A stretch of 64,000 bases of DNA, taken from NCBI RefSeq assembly GCF_017874215.1, contig NZ_JAGGLB010000009.1, positions 62,001-126,000 of the forward strand. The letters run 5' to 3'. The first letter of the stretch is position 1; each line of letters opens with the position of its first letter. A model generated the notes under the pieces. It did no database searches and was not told where the DNA came from. It saw nothing but the letters and a program-made list of their open reading frames with translations. Origin of the DNA: Paenibacillus eucommiae. Its GTDB lineage: Bacteria; Bacillota; Bacilli; Paenibacillales; NBRC-103111. Made by a program: the position numbers and the translations under genes. Of this stretch, positions 42,888 through 52,409 are shown piece by piece.

Positions 42888-43840
42888 TTAAATCCCTCCT
42901 CAATATCTAGTACACGAACCTGAATAGGATCTAAATTCGCTTCGATTTCGGCACGATTCGGCTCGAACCATTCCGGAAGCATCAATTTCTCACCGAGCTC
43001 TTCCGGCTGCTCATCACGTGCAAAGCCTGGAGGATCTGTCGCGATTTCGAACAGGATTCCACCTTCCTCGCGGAAGTAAATGGCGTTAAAATATTGACGA
43101 TCGATAATCGGCGTCGGATGATAGCCATTTTCTGCAATATGGCTTCTCCACAAGGCATGCTCCTCATCATCTTTGACCCGCCATGCGATATGATGCACCG
43201 TTCCGGCACCACCAGTGCCAAATTCCATTGCTGCTACGCGAACATCGATGATATTGCCAAGGTCTCCTGTCGCTTTATACCGCGCATAGTCCCCTTCCTG
43301 CCCCAATTCCTCAAGGCCCATCACCTGCACCAGCAGATTTGCCGTTTTATCCGGAGCTGTGCTGTAGAGGACGGCACCCCCAAAACCTTTGATAGCCTTG
43401 TCTGCCGGAACGCCTCCGAATGACCAATGACTTTGAGGCCCTTCCTCACGCGCCACGATCTCAAGCCTTAATCCGTCCTTGTCGGAAAATTGCAGATAAG
43501 ATTCGGAGAATCTCTCTGTTTGTGTAACCGGGATCTGGAAGCTTCTCAAGCGTTCCTCCCAGAATGGGAGCGTACCTGCGGGAACCACATAAGTGGTAAT
43601 TCCGACCTGCCCGCCTCCAATGCGACCCTTACGCGAACCCGCCCATGGGAAAAAGGTAAGAATGGTTCCCGGACTTCCAAGCTCGTTGCCGAAGTAAAGA
43701 TGATACACTTCCGGTGCGTCGAAGTTAATCGTTTTTTTGACCAGCCTAAGTCCCAGTACCCCCGCATAAAAATCGACCGTTTCCTGAGCATTCCTCACGA
43801 AAGCTGTAATATGGTGAATCCCCGCTGTTTGTTTGAACAT
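42884..43840 (-). CDS. mhqO: Ring-cleaving dioxygenase, MhqO-like
   Basis: 318 residues from the ATG at 43840, nine bases after AAAGGAG; an upstream TTG at 43849 touches the ribosome site and is unlikely. Two vicinal-oxygen-chelate modules: the first starts AGIHHITAFVRNAQETVDFYAGVLGLRLVKKT, the second has VHHIAWRVKD, and the third ligand is in GILFEIATDPPGF. These give the His/His/Glu metal site. MhqO-type enzymes cleave hydroquinone-like rings and belong to MarR-controlled quinone defence. Two MarR-type dyads and a marR gene lie next to it, supporting this assignment. Confidence 0.85.
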   Translation of the reverse strand: MFKQTAGIHHITAFVRNAQETVDFYAGVLGLRLVKKTINFDAPEVYHLYFGNELGSPGTILTFFPWAGSRKGRIGGGQVGITTYVVPAGTLPFWEERLRSFQIPVTQTERFSESYLQFSDKDGLRLEIVAREEGPQSHWSFGGVPADKAIKGFGGAVLYSTAPDKTANLLVQVMGLEELGQEGDYARYKATGDLGNIIDVRVAAMEFGTGGAGTVHHIAWRVKDDEEHALWRSHIAENGYHPTPIIDRQYFNAIYFREEGGILFEIATDPPGFARDEQPEELGEKLMLPEWFEPNRAEIEANLDPIQVRVLDIEEGFK

Positions 43841-43893
43841 GTCATCCAACTCCTTTACCTTAGTTATAAGTATTTGTCGATTATTTCAACATT

Positions 43894-43908
43894 ATTAAGA
43901 GTCTTAAT
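43894..43908. promoter_or_regulatory. MarR-type operator before the dioxygenase operon
   Basis: ATTAAGA-G-TCTTAAT is a perfect 15-base dyad, 54 bases upstream of the dioxygenase start. It shares the ATTAAGA half-site with the palindrome upstream of the marR gene. Confidence 0.55.
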
Positions 43909-43977
43909 TTAAAGATATTAGATAAAAGAAAGCCTCAGCTTTATTGCTGCTTGCAACTTGAAGGTACTAGCTAGCAG

Positions 43978-44436
43978 CTACTTAAAGCTTCCCTGAGCGG
44001 ACTTACCGAGCTTTTTAAGCAGCTTCGCTGCGACTACCTTCTCTTCCGAAGAAAGCCCGCTAACGGCCTGTTCGATGATCTCAGCATGTTTGGGAAACAC
44101 GTCTTCTATAAATTGTGTACCCTCTTTGGTTATCTCCGCAAAAATGAGCCGCCTATCCATAGTCGATGCCTTTCGCTGCACTAATTTCTTCTGCTCCAGC
44201 TTATCGACGACATACGTAATGTTGCCGCTGCTCATCAGCACTTTCCCGCCAATTTGTTGGATTGGCTGCGCCCCTTTGTGATACAACAGCTCCAGCACCC
44301 CGAATTCGGTCCGGTTCAAGCCATACTTCCGGATATCCCGGTCTGCGTGTGCGTTAACCCACTGACTGGCTCTGGATAGTGCTATATAAAGGTCCAAGGA
44401 ACCATCTTTCGTCTTCTCATTTGAATTCTCCATCAT
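43978..44436 (-). CDS. mhqR: MarR-family regulator, MhqR-like
   Basis: 152 residues. The winged-helix core is about 35-105: LNRTEFGVLELLYHKGAQPIQQIGGKVLMSSGNITYVVDKLEQKKLV, then the wing TMDRRLIFAEIT. It has the layout of MhqR, which represses hydroquinone-degradation genes and releases DNA on exposure to quinones. It lies 137 bases upstream of the dioxygenase gene, in the same direction. An 18-base palindrome in its own promoter suggests autoregulation. Confidence 0.82.
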   Translation of the reverse strand: MMENSNEKTKDGSLDLYIALSRASQWVNAHADRDIRKYGLNRTEFGVLELLYHKGAQPIQQIGGKVLMSSGNITYVVDKLEQKKLVQRKASTMDRRLIFAEITKEGTQFIEDVFPKHAEIIEQAVSGLSSEEKVVAAKLLKKLGKSAQGSFK

Positions 44437-44499
44437 GTCATCCCCTTCCCCTCGATAATATCTTCATTTCCTATATGTTTGATTATTCATCGTGTTTAT

Positions 44500-44517
44500 T
44501 ATCTTAATATTAAGATA
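44500..44517. promoter_or_regulatory. MarR-type operator before marR
   Basis: TATCTTAATATTAAGATA, a perfect 18-base palindrome 64 bases upstream of the start codon, built on the same TCTTAAT/ATTAAGA half-sites as the one at 43894. Confidence 0.65.
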
Positions 44518-44603
44518 CTTTAATTGCGGTTAAATGTCAACAGCTTTTTTTTGTCCCAAGAACCCAAACTCTTGCCGAACCTCCCAAAAGAGTAAATAAG
44601 CCC

Positions 44604-44651
44604 GTAGAAAAAAGCTCTTCGAAACCCGCCTGCATGCGAGAATCGAAGAGC
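44604..44651 (-). terminator. Terminator after the TMEM175-like gene
   Basis: TCGAAGAGC pairs with GCTCTTCGA and is followed, in the leftward direction, by a T6 run. Confidence 0.7.
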
Positions 44652-44656
44652 ATTTC

Positions 44657-45241
44657 TTAGTGGCCTTGGCCTCGCAGTGCTTGCTCGATTCGCTTATCTG
44701 GCAAGAACCAGATCATGGCAACAAGTACGAAAAAGAAGCCGGATATCCAAGGACTTATATAGGCGGTCAAGGCTGCGGTCAAGTAGAGCAAGGGGGATAA
44801 TTTCCCCTTCCAATCTTTGCCCATCGTCAGAACAAATGAGGAATCGCTGGAATGCTGGCTAAGAATCGCACGCTGAATCAGCCAGTACGAGAGTGCCGCG
44901 AGTAGTAAAATAAAACCGTACAGTGCCGTTGGTGTGGCTGCAAAATGGCTTTCCCCCATCCAAGCTGTCGTGAACGGCACAAGGGATAACCAGAAGAGAA
45001 GCAGCAAGTTGAGCCACATCAACCGCCCGTTCATCGTTCGAACCATGTGCAGCAGATGATGATGATTGTTCCAGTAGATGCCGATATATACGAAACTGAA
45101 AATGTAGCTAAGAATCTTTGGGCCCAGTTCGACCAGCGCATGCCAGTTATGGCCTTCTGGCACTTTAAATTCCAACACCATGATCGTAATGATGATCGCC
45201 AGCACACCATCACTGAACGCTTCCATCCGATTCGCTTTCAG
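44657..45241 (-). CDS. TMEM175-family (DUF1211) putative potassium channel
   Basis: About 190-194 residues with six hydrophobic helices. The signature RMEAFSDGVLAIIITIMVLEFKVP at the N-terminus carries the FSD motif of bacterial TMEM175 channels, which conduct K+. The only ATG (45226) is 21 bases from the AAAAGGTGA ribosome site. An in-frame CTG at 45239-45241 sits seven bases after it and would add LKANR, giving the N-terminus usual for the family. I favour the CTG, so the start codon is atypical. Confidence 0.8.
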   Translation of the reverse strand: MKANRMEAFSDGVLAIIITIMVLEFKVPEGHNWHALVELGPKILSYIFSFVYIGIYWNNHHHLLHMVRTMNGRLMWLNLLLLFWLSLVPFTTAWMGESHFAATPTALYGFILLLAALSYWLIQRAILSQHSSDSSFVLTMGKDWKGKLSPLLYLTAALTAYISPWISGFFFVLVAMIWFLPDKRIEQALRGQGH

Positions 45242-45347
45242 AGTGTTTCACCTTTTCCTCGCTTCGCGCTTTTTAATCTATTTTACACCAATAACTATGC
45301 ATATAACCTTTCATCTTGTCAAGAAAATACCTTCACGGCATGCGGCG

Positions 45348-47162
45348 TTACTCGCAAACAATTTCAACTACTCGCGCATGGTCCAAACCGTTGGTAGAGA
45401 TTACCTCCAGACGGAGCGTCTTCAGATTTTTCAACGTTACAGGCAGATGTATGATGCGTTGAAAATTATTTTGTATATGTGCGATTTCCGTCCTCCCTCG
45501 TTCGTCATGCCCAATCAGCTTAAACTCCTTCAGCGTTTCTGCCTGCGATCGTCCCCACTGCATCTGCTTCTGAAGCGCGTCCAAATGGCAAAGCATCAAT
45601 ATACGGTGAAGCCCGGTATCCAGAACGATCGTAATCCGGGAAACCGTAACCGGCTCCTCCCATTGAAGCTCCAGCCAAGGACTGCTGTCCCCCGGCTCCG
45701 ACATCCAGCGATGCGTGCCAGCCGTCGTCAAGCCGGGACGTACCCCCTTCTCCCCATGGACTGAGCGAGTATGCCCATCCACAACATACCCGCATTTTCC
45801 TTGATTTTGCTCGGAAGAAGCGGAAATTAGGGCAAGCTTCGCGAGATTTCCTTCCAGCATAATGCCAGGCAAAAAAGCCCCCTGCCGAAGCAATTGCTGC
45901 TGAGCCTCCTTCACGATACCGTTCTCGCGCCACGCTTGTTCCAGCTGAAGCTGGTGCTTCACCGCCGTTGCCGCGAACGTTCCAAGCCCTTCTCCCATTA
46001 CCGCGCATGTCGCCATTACTCTGGTGCTGGAGAAGGCGATATGAGTAGCCGATAAATTGCGCCCGGCGAACATCAGATTCGAAATGTTCCTGCTAATCAT
46101 CGAGCGCAGTGGAATGCCGTAAAGATAAGGCGTAAACGGCTGATTGCACGGCTCCTCGTCTTTCGCATCGATGCCTTCGGGCGGATGGGTATCCATCGAC
46201 CAGCCGCCGTAAGCGATAACATCATCGAAGTCGACAGCCTGCTGAATATCATTTTGGGTCAACATATGCTGGCCGATAAATCTTCTCGACTCTCTTTTAC
46301 CCGGAAGAAAGCCAAACCAGTCCAGCGCCCAATTTTCGGAATCGGGGTGATTGCCGCTATTCTTGATGTGATCCCACACCCCAAGCATGATCGCAAGCAG
46401 TTCGTCGCGGATATACTCATTATCTTTGATCGTGTCCAGCGTTCCGCCGAATTCCACCCACCAATAGCCGAAATCCCATGCGTCGTGATTTCTAAACTGC
46501 AAATCTTCCTCCGTAAACTTGCGGGCCCACTCCGGCGGAGTAAAAGGCATCGGGCGTCCCATGCATTTCGACGTGAACAAAAGAGAAGAGCCGAGACGAT
46601 AAGCATCCCTGTTCTGGCTTGCGCCGGTTTCGTTATATTCCTCAACCGCTTCCCGGCCGGTCGTAAAGGCTGCTCCCGCTTCATATCCCAGCCTGCCGTC
46701 GCCTGTACAATCGACGAATATGTCAGCCCGGATCGTAAAGCTTTCTTCCGTGCTTTCTCTCACCGCATAAGCGGATCGAATACGGGAGCCCTCCACATTG
46801 GCTTCGACAACCGTCGTGTTCAGCAGCATCATCAAATTCGGTTCGGCGCGGCATTTTTCATATAAGATCAAGTCCAGCATACTCGCGCTCCTCTGCGGAT
46901 TTCTGACCGAGCATTCAAGCACAATTTCTTCGATAATGCCGCTTTCTCTGCGCTCCACCTCCAATTCCTTCCCGATGGTGGATGCGCCGGATATATTCAT
47001 GCGAATCTCCGACGACGCATTTCCGCCAAGAACGGAACGGTCCTGGCATATAATTACCCGGGCTCCGTTGCGGGCCGCAGCTATTGCAGCCGCCACCCCC
47101 GTCATCCCTCCTCCGGCGATCATAATGTCCGTATCCAAAATTTTAGCATCGGTTTTTCCCAT
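45348..47162 (-). CDS. FAD-dependent oxidoreductase (FAD_oxidored family)
   Basis: 604 residues, ATG at 47162 after AAAGGAG. N-terminal dinucleotide-binding motif [21 protein letters not shown] (about 13-33) with [34 protein letters not shown] at about 150-164; and [30 protein letters not shown] near 380. A C-terminal beta-rich domain (about 470-604) may bind carbohydrate or another ligand. Such oxidoreductases often stand with glycoside hydrolases in polysaccharide loci; their substrates are undefined. Divergent from an AraC gene that probably controls it. Confidence 0.85.
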   Translation of the reverse strand: MGKTDAKILDTDIMIAGGGMTGVAAAIAAARNGARVIICQDRSVLGGNASSEIRMNISGASTIGKELEVERRESGIIEEIVLECSVRNPQRSASMLDLILYEKCRAEPNLMMLLNTTVVEANVEGSRIRSAYAVRESTEESFTIRADIFVDCTGDGRLGYEAGAAFTTGREAVEEYNETGASQNRDAYRLGSSLLFTSKCMGRPMPFTPPEWARKFTEEDLQFRNHDAWDFGYWWVEFGGTLDTIKDNEYIRDELLAIMLGVWDHIKNSGNHPDSENWALDWFGFLPGKRESRRFIGQHMLTQNDIQQAVDFDDVIAYGGWSMDTHPPEGIDAKDEEPCNQPFTPYLYGIPLRSMISRNISNLMFAGRNLSATHIAFSSTRVMATCAVMGEGLGTFAATAVKHQLQLEQAWRENGIVKEAQQQLLRQGAFLPGIMLEGNLAKLALISASSEQNQGKCGYVVDGHTRSVHGEKGVRPGLTTAGTHRWMSEPGDSSPWLELQWEEPVTVSRITIVLDTGLHRILMLCHLDALQKQMQWGRSQAETLKEFKLIGHDERGRTEIAHIQNNFQRIIHLPVTLKNLKTLRLEVISTNGLDHARVVEIVCE

Positions 47163-47290
47163 CTTTTTTGACTCCTTTGCCTTATATGATATCTTTAATT
47201 ACATATTACGATCTTTCCTTCACACATTTGAATTCATAGAATTTCTTTTGCATATCCAAAATTTCAAAATCTTGAGCGAGGTGAAGCAAA

Positions 47291-48085
47291 GTGTCCGCAG
47301 GCTTGCCCGAAATTGTATATCATATGTACTGGATCAAAAAAGATAAATTTCTACTAGAGACGGATACTTATGTAACATGGATCCTGTTTGCTGTAGAGGA
47401 GGGAAGATTCGAGTACCAGATAGGAGAGGTTTATGGAGTGGCCGAGTTCGGAGACGTGGTCGTGTGCCCGCCCCAGGTTGCTTTTTATCGAAACGTGCTG
47501 GAGCCTTTAAGCTTCCACACCATTACGTTCACCTTCTCTGACGGTGACTCGCAGCAGCTTCAGCTCCTTCTGACGCATCGGAAAATACGGCTGCCGCAAA
47601 TCCTGCGCTTGTCCGAAAACTACAGCTGCTTAAAACAGGCGGACCAGCAGTTGCCCTTCAGCTTTGATAATCAAAAGCTGAAGCAGCACTATTTGGTGGA
47701 CTTATGGCTGATGATCGCACAGCAGGCGCTGGAATCTCCCGATGCTGGTCTTTCTGGGAAAGATGACGAAGTCATTCGCGATGTCGCAATCTACTTCAAT
47801 ACTCACGCGCATGAAGCGATCGAAATCCGGGATGTCGCTCATAGGTTCGGAATGACGCCTGTACAACTGATCCGAAGATTCAAAACCGCCTATAGCGTCA
47901 ACCCTCTGCAATACTTAACGTCGATTCGGGTTAAACAAGCAAGCAGGCTGCTGCTAATAACGGATTGGACGCTCGATGTCATAGCTGGAAAATGCGGCTA
48001 CGAGAACGGCTTTTATCTCAGCCGGGTGTTCCGCAAGGCGATGGGTGTAAGCCCGTCCGAATTCCGCAAGCAAAATAGGTATTAG
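47291..48085 (+). CDS. AraC-family transcriptional regulator
   Basis: 264 residues, GTG start after GAGGTGA. N-terminal cupin-like sensor domain (about 1-140: YHMYWIKKDKFLLETDTYV, FAVEEGRFEYQIGE), then two AraC helix-turn-helix motifs (about 170-262: IEIRDVAHRFGMTPVQLIRRFK and DVIAGKCGYENGFYLSRVFRK). Divergent from the FAD oxidoreductase gene. Clearly paralogous to the 54954-55772 protein (shared MYW-K-FLL and ILFAVEEG motifs), so the two probably bracket one functional cluster. Confidence 0.88.
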   Translation: MSAGLPEIVYHMYWIKKDKFLLETDTYVTWILFAVEEGRFEYQIGEVYGVAEFGDVVVCPPQVAFYRNVLEPLSFHTITFTFSDGDSQQLQLLLTHRKIRLPQILRLSENYSCLKQADQQLPFSFDNQKLKQHYLVDLWLMIAQQALESPDAGLSGKDDEVIRDVAIYFNTHAHEAIEIRDVAHRFGMTPVQLIRRFKTAYSVNPLQYLTSIRVKQASRLLLITDWTLDVIAGKCGYENGFYLSRVFRKAMGVSPSEFRKQNRY

Positions 48086-48108
48086 CCGGTTTTGCTGTTA
48101 CACGATCC

Positions 48109-48148
48109 AAAGAGGAGCATAGCGCAAACCTCCGCGCTCCTCTTTTTT
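48109..48148. terminator. Terminator hairpin after the AraC gene
   Basis: AAAGAGGAGC at 48109-48118 pairs perfectly with GCTCCTCTTT at 48136-48145, followed by more T. It can serve both convergent genes. Confidence 0.8.
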
Positions 48149-48156
48149 TAGGTCCG

Positions 48157-49188
48157 TCAATAAAGCAGACTTAAAGATAATAGTAATCTTTTAATGACTA
48201 CAGCTGCTTCCGCTCGGGTTGCCTGATCCTTAGGAACAAATTGATTCTTCCCTTTGCCATTAATGATGCCTAAACGAACTGCTGTTTGAATGTCATCTCT
48301 AGCCCACTCACTCGTAGCCTCTGAATCTGCAAATGCCGGCAAATTGCTTTCATCGTTTTTCCCTGTTTCAGAGCCCGACGCATAGTTACTCGCTCTCACG
48401 ATCATCACAGCCATTTCTTCCCTTGTGATATTTTTTGCCGGAGCAAAGCTGGTTTCCGTCATGCCTTGGATAACGCCTGCTGCAAAAGCGCTATTTACAA
48501 CATCCTTATACCAGGAATCAGCCGAAACGTCAGTGAAAGGATTTTGCTTCGTGCTCGTTTGGAATTTTAACGTTCTCGATATCATCGCGGCAAACTGCGC
48601 TCTTGTTACATGGGCTTCCGGTACAAAATGATCTTCGTCCATTCCTTCTATAATGCCTTTCGAAGCGAGCAGCTCTATATCGGCTTTGGCCCAATGCCCC
48701 TCCAGATCTACAAATCCCTTTTTCGCAGTATTCACGGAAACACTCTCTTTTAAGGAATAGGTTTGACCGGTCAAATTGTGATTCACCGTTTCCAAAGATG
48801 TCCATTTTACAATGGATGTCCCGTATTTCTTGGTCTTAAATATCAGTGTACCGATGAGGATATCCCCACTTTCTCCAGTCACATTGCCAATTTTGGTATG
48901 AGCGAGAATGATCTCATTGTCCTTAATAATAGGCGAAACGGAAAACCCCTCCAGATTAGACTTGGCTTCCACTAGCTCGAGCATACTAGGATCGAATGTA
49001 AGCCTCGCCTCATAAGCGTATAAATCGGTAATATTCTTACCGCTCATGGTTATAGTCATTTCACCTTCAACCTGGTTATTTGAAGTTAGAAGAAAAGATG
49101 GGGCAGTCTGCGCATATACGCTTGTCGGAAGTAGCAACCGCAAACAAAGCAGAGGAATTATGATAGAAACGATTGTTTTGCGATTCAT
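48157..49188 (-). CDS. Cohesin-domain protein with three S-layer homology domains
   Basis: 343 residues, ATG at 49188 after AAAGGATG. Signal peptide to about residue 26 (VYA|Q). A cohesin-type domain follows (about 30-150: YEARLTFDPSMLELVEAKS, SGDILIGTLIFKTK). Three SLH domains come next at about 160-205 (FVDLEGHWAKADIELLASKGIIEGM), 217-265 and 285-335, each with the TRAE/TREE signature that binds pyruvylated cell-wall polymer. It is therefore a cell-surface anchor whose cohesin could hold a dockerin-bearing partner. The next upstream gene encodes exactly such a protein. Confidence 0.9.
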   Translation of the reverse strand: MNRKTIVSIIIPLLCLRLLLPTSVYAQTAPSFLLTSNNQVEGEMTITMSGKNITDLYAYEARLTFDPSMLELVEAKSNLEGFSVSPIIKDNEIILAHTKIGNVTGESGDILIGTLIFKTKKYGTSIVKWTSLETVNHNLTGQTYSLKESVSVNTAKKGFVDLEGHWAKADIELLASKGIIEGMDEDHFVPEAHVTRAQFAAMISRTLKFQTSTKQNPFTDVSADSWYKDVVNSAFAAGVIQGMTETSFAPAKNITREEMAVMIVRASNYASGSETGKNDESNLPAFADSEATSEWARDDIQTAVRLGIINGKGKNQFVPKDQATRAEAAVVIKRLLLSLSLLY

Positions 49189-49342
49189 AAGAACATCCTT
49201 TCCCTATGCTGATATTCCAAGGATAAGCGGCTACCGCTGTCTACGCTAGTGTTAACCATAGGTCTAGAGCCGCTTACGCGATATACTCCCTGGCGTCCAA
49301 AAAACAGGAAGGAGGATACCCCTTCCCGCATTACCCATTTCG

Positions 49343-52300
49343 CTACTCCACGATCTTTTTGGCAACCGCCGCGAGATCAAGGATATCGATTTTACCATCG
49401 CCATTAATATCCGCTTTCTTCACTCGCTCCCAATTCGGACTGCTGCTGTCTTTTCCATAATGCGCAGCCACGAACGACAAATCACCTATACTCACTTTGC
49501 CGTCTTGATTGATGTCCGTATGATTTCCGCCCGCACTTCCTGCCGTTACCTCAACGGTGACGGACGATATTGCCGTTTGAGATTCGTTTCCTTGATCATC
49601 CCCCAAAGAGGCACTCGTAATCGAAATCACGCCTGAAGCCGTTTGCAAAATATCTTTCGCTCTGAAGGTAAGCTCAATCACTTGCGCATTACCGGTAACA
49701 GCGTATTCCGGTCCTTGACTGACAACAATCAAACGAAGCTTGCCGGCGGGTTCCTTGACGGTCTCGACAATAGCAATCCCTTCGATTAGTGACCTTGCAG
49801 ACACAAATTCCATGACGTCAGGATCATAGTCAAAGTTGACGTCTTGCGCATAAACAGCTCGACTAACATCGCTAAGTCCATAGTTAACCTTAAATTCCGT
49901 ACCTGCAGGAATCGAGGTTACGTTAGCCGTTAATGTGCTTTTATCAATGGAAGTGCCAGGTTCTTCGTCGGGTTCGGAAGCAGTCGTCCAGAGAAAGGCA
50001 GGGCCTACAATACCGCCAGTTCCCAATTCATCTAAGTACTGATTGTTTATAGAGACGACAATATCGTTATGTTGTCCAAACTTGATTGCACTCGTAACGT
50101 CATATTCCCACGGTATGACCATTGCAATGCCTTTGGACTTTGGCTGAATTTCCTTCCCGTTGACCCAAACCCGCGGTTTTTCGTCAATGTCTCCGAACCA
50201 GAGTCTAATCGGCTTATCTTTATATTTATCCGCAACGTTAATTGCAGTACGGTACCAAACCTCACCCTTGTAGTAACGTAATCCTTGATTGGACCACGTA
50301 TCGGAATATGTCTTCAGCTTCATCCACGATTGCGTGCCGACTCCCGGCTTCCATAATCCCAGCTTCTCGCCGTTTCCTCCCGGAATAAACATGGCCAACC
50401 ATTCATCAGGGAGCTCAGCAATAATTTTGTTCCCGTTTGTAACCCGTTCGTATGCCTGCTCAATTTGGTACTTCCAAAATAGATCCAAGTATCCGCCCGC
50501 AAAAGGATGAATGATAACGGGGGAGTGAAACGCTGCCGCCTTTAAGAGCGCTTTGGCCTCGTCGTAATATTGTTTTGCCTTCACAAAATCAAATTTGAGG
50601 TAAGCATTATGCATATTCGTAAACGCTTTCCCAAAATCGAACGCGACGCGTACCATCCTCATCCTTTCGGCGTATACGGAATTCGCCGGCACCTTGCTCT
50701 CCGCTTCGACCAGTGTGTTCTCCAGAGCTGCCATAACCTCTGCAGTCAGTATTTTCGAGAAATCGAATACAGCCCCGGTGTAGTAATCTGCATGGATAAA
50801 CGTATCTTCCAGCTTTCGAAAATGATTCCACATGGGCTCCGCCGCTGGTCCATAATATTTGGAAAAATAATCCGTTAACATCTCCTGAACGTCAAGCTCC
50901 GGATTCCAGCTTAATTTGGACATTAAATATAAGGACGGCCCGTGATAGGCCCAAGACGGCAGTGCTTCGAAAACAAGCTGATCCATCCCCTCTTTGCGAA
51001 AATGCTTTATCTCCTCTATGGTTCGATTGATCATCGAAAAAGGCATCCCCGGGTCAGCCAAATTATACATATAGCTGTAGAAGGATACATCTACCCCTAA
51101 TTTTTTCCAGTCGCTGATGAGCTCTTTCAAATAAGTCCGCTCCCAAGACATGCCATTCTCCATTGAATGAATGCGCTCGACCGAAATCGGGGCAATAACA
51201 GGCAGCAGCTTAGGGTTGGGAATTTCGCGAACCGGTGCCCTCATGTAGCGAACGTAAGCCAAATAAGCTATGCCGACATCAGGATACTGGGGCTCAATTT
51301 GCTCTAAAACCATATTGTAAAATTTTACATAACGATCGGTTATGGAGTTGGAGCCCATAAGCGGATCGTAATCTACGGCGTCCCAGTCAGATGTACCAAA
51401 ATCGTCACCGTCATTCGGTCCCATGTTTATATACTTGGCATTCGGATTTTGTTCCAGGTACTTCAATGCTTCATTAACTACACATGCAAGCACCTCCGGT
51501 TTCGTTACATCGAATTGGCTTGTTGGCTTTCCATTCACTTGAACAAACAAGTCCGGCCGTTCCTTCGATGTAATTTTGCAGAGGAGCCCGTGTTGGCTAA
51601 GACGAATTGTATTATTGCCGCGGTTATGCTGCAGCCACGGGGTTCCCTCAAGCTTATCCACGAAATCCATCTTGGTCTGGGCGAACAGATATTCCATCCC
51701 TCCGACAACTCGGGTCGTCATACCCGGATGCTGGATTGTATTCTGCTCCTTGACGCGAATCGTTTGCATAGAAGGAATTTCTGTTCCGATCTCCCCGGGA
51801 GCGAACCAACGAATGCCGATCTGCTCAAGCAGCTCATAGGCTGCAAACAACACGCCTCTGTCGGAAAGACCGACCAATTGAATACTATCGCCGCTAACCG
51901 ACAGACGAAAGGAATCAGAATCAGTCCCACCCTGACGAATTTGATCCAGATCAGGATCAGGCGCAGCACTTCCTACAAAAATTTTCGCACCAGTGACAGC
52001 GCTTGCATTTGTCACAATAGATAGCTCCGTCCCTGATATCCGTTTCAAATAGCTTTGCAGCTCTTGTGCCGCCTGCTTCTCCAGATCCGTCGCGGTCGTC
52101 GTTAATACGATAGTTGCACGACTTTCTCCTTCCATAACAAGCTCCAGCTTGCCAGCATTAGTATCTTCAGCCGGCTCTTCGTGTGGCTCAAGGTATTCTC
52201 CCATAACGTTTGAAATACCCGCTTCTGGAGCATCCCCTTCAGCATCGCTCAGAGTCCCAGCTACCTCGGCATAAGCAAGAGGGGGAACAACTGACACGAA

Positions 52301-52363
52301 CAAGGATAACAAAAGCAGCAGACAAACAAGGAACGATGCTTTACGAGAAAAATTTTTTTTCAT
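49343..52363 (-). CDS. DUF4838 glycosidase-like protein with cohesin and dockerin domains
   Basis: 1006 residues, ATG at 52363 after AGGAGG. Signal peptide to about 32. A GH67N-like domain is at about 70-190 (RGVLFAAYELLEQIGIRWFAPGE), then a DUF4838 barrel-like region at about 250-560. A galactose-binding-like region is near 690-800 (VWYRTAINV, RLWFGDIDEKPRVWVNGKE), a cohesin-type domain at about 815-935, and a C-terminal type I dockerin with two calcium loops (DINQDGKVSIGDL and DINGDGKIDILDL, about 948-1000). It is secreted and probably acts on a polysaccharide. Cohesin and dockerin together allow docking to the SLH-cohesin protein and chaining with others. Confidence 0.88.
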   Translation of the reverse strand: MKKNFSRKASFLVCLLLLLSLFVSVVPPLAYAEVAGTLSDAEGDAPEAGISNVMGEYLEPHEEPAEDTNAGKLELVMEGESRATIVLTTTATDLEKQAAQELQSYLKRISGTELSIVTNASAVTGAKIFVGSAAPDPDLDQIRQGGTDSDSFRLSVSGDSIQLVGLSDRGVLFAAYELLEQIGIRWFAPGEIGTEIPSMQTIRVKEQNTIQHPGMTTRVVGGMEYLFAQTKMDFVDKLEGTPWLQHNRGNNTIRLSQHGLLCKITSKERPDLFVQVNGKPTSQFDVTKPEVLACVVNEALKYLEQNPNAKYINMGPNDGDDFGTSDWDAVDYDPLMGSNSITDRYVKFYNMVLEQIEPQYPDVGIAYLAYVRYMRAPVREIPNPKLLPVIAPISVERIHSMENGMSWERTYLKELISDWKKLGVDVSFYSYMYNLADPGMPFSMINRTIEEIKHFRKEGMDQLVFEALPSWAYHGPSLYLMSKLSWNPELDVQEMLTDYFSKYYGPAAEPMWNHFRKLEDTFIHADYYTGAVFDFSKILTAEVMAALENTLVEAESKVPANSVYAERMRMVRVAFDFGKAFTNMHNAYLKFDFVKAKQYYDEAKALLKAAAFHSPVIIHPFAGGYLDLFWKYQIEQAYERVTNGNKIIAELPDEWLAMFIPGGNGEKLGLWKPGVGTQSWMKLKTYSDTWSNQGLRYYKGEVWYRTAINVADKYKDKPIRLWFGDIDEKPRVWVNGKEIQPKSKGIAMVIPWEYDVTSAIKFGQHNDIVVSINNQYLDELGTGGIVGPAFLWTTASEPDEEPGTSIDKSTLTANVTSIPAGTEFKVNYGLSDVSRAVYAQDVNFDYDPDVMEFVSARSLIEGIAIVETVKEPAGKLRLIVVSQGPEYAVTGNAQVIELTFRAKDILQTASGVISITSASLGDDQGNESQTAISSVTVEVTAGSAGGNHTDINQDGKVSIGDLSFVAAHYGKDSSSPNWERVKKADINGDGKIDILDLAAVAKKIVE

Positions 52364-52409
52364 TTCGATCCTCCTATTTTCCTATTAAATCGGAATATTC
52401 AAATTTCCA

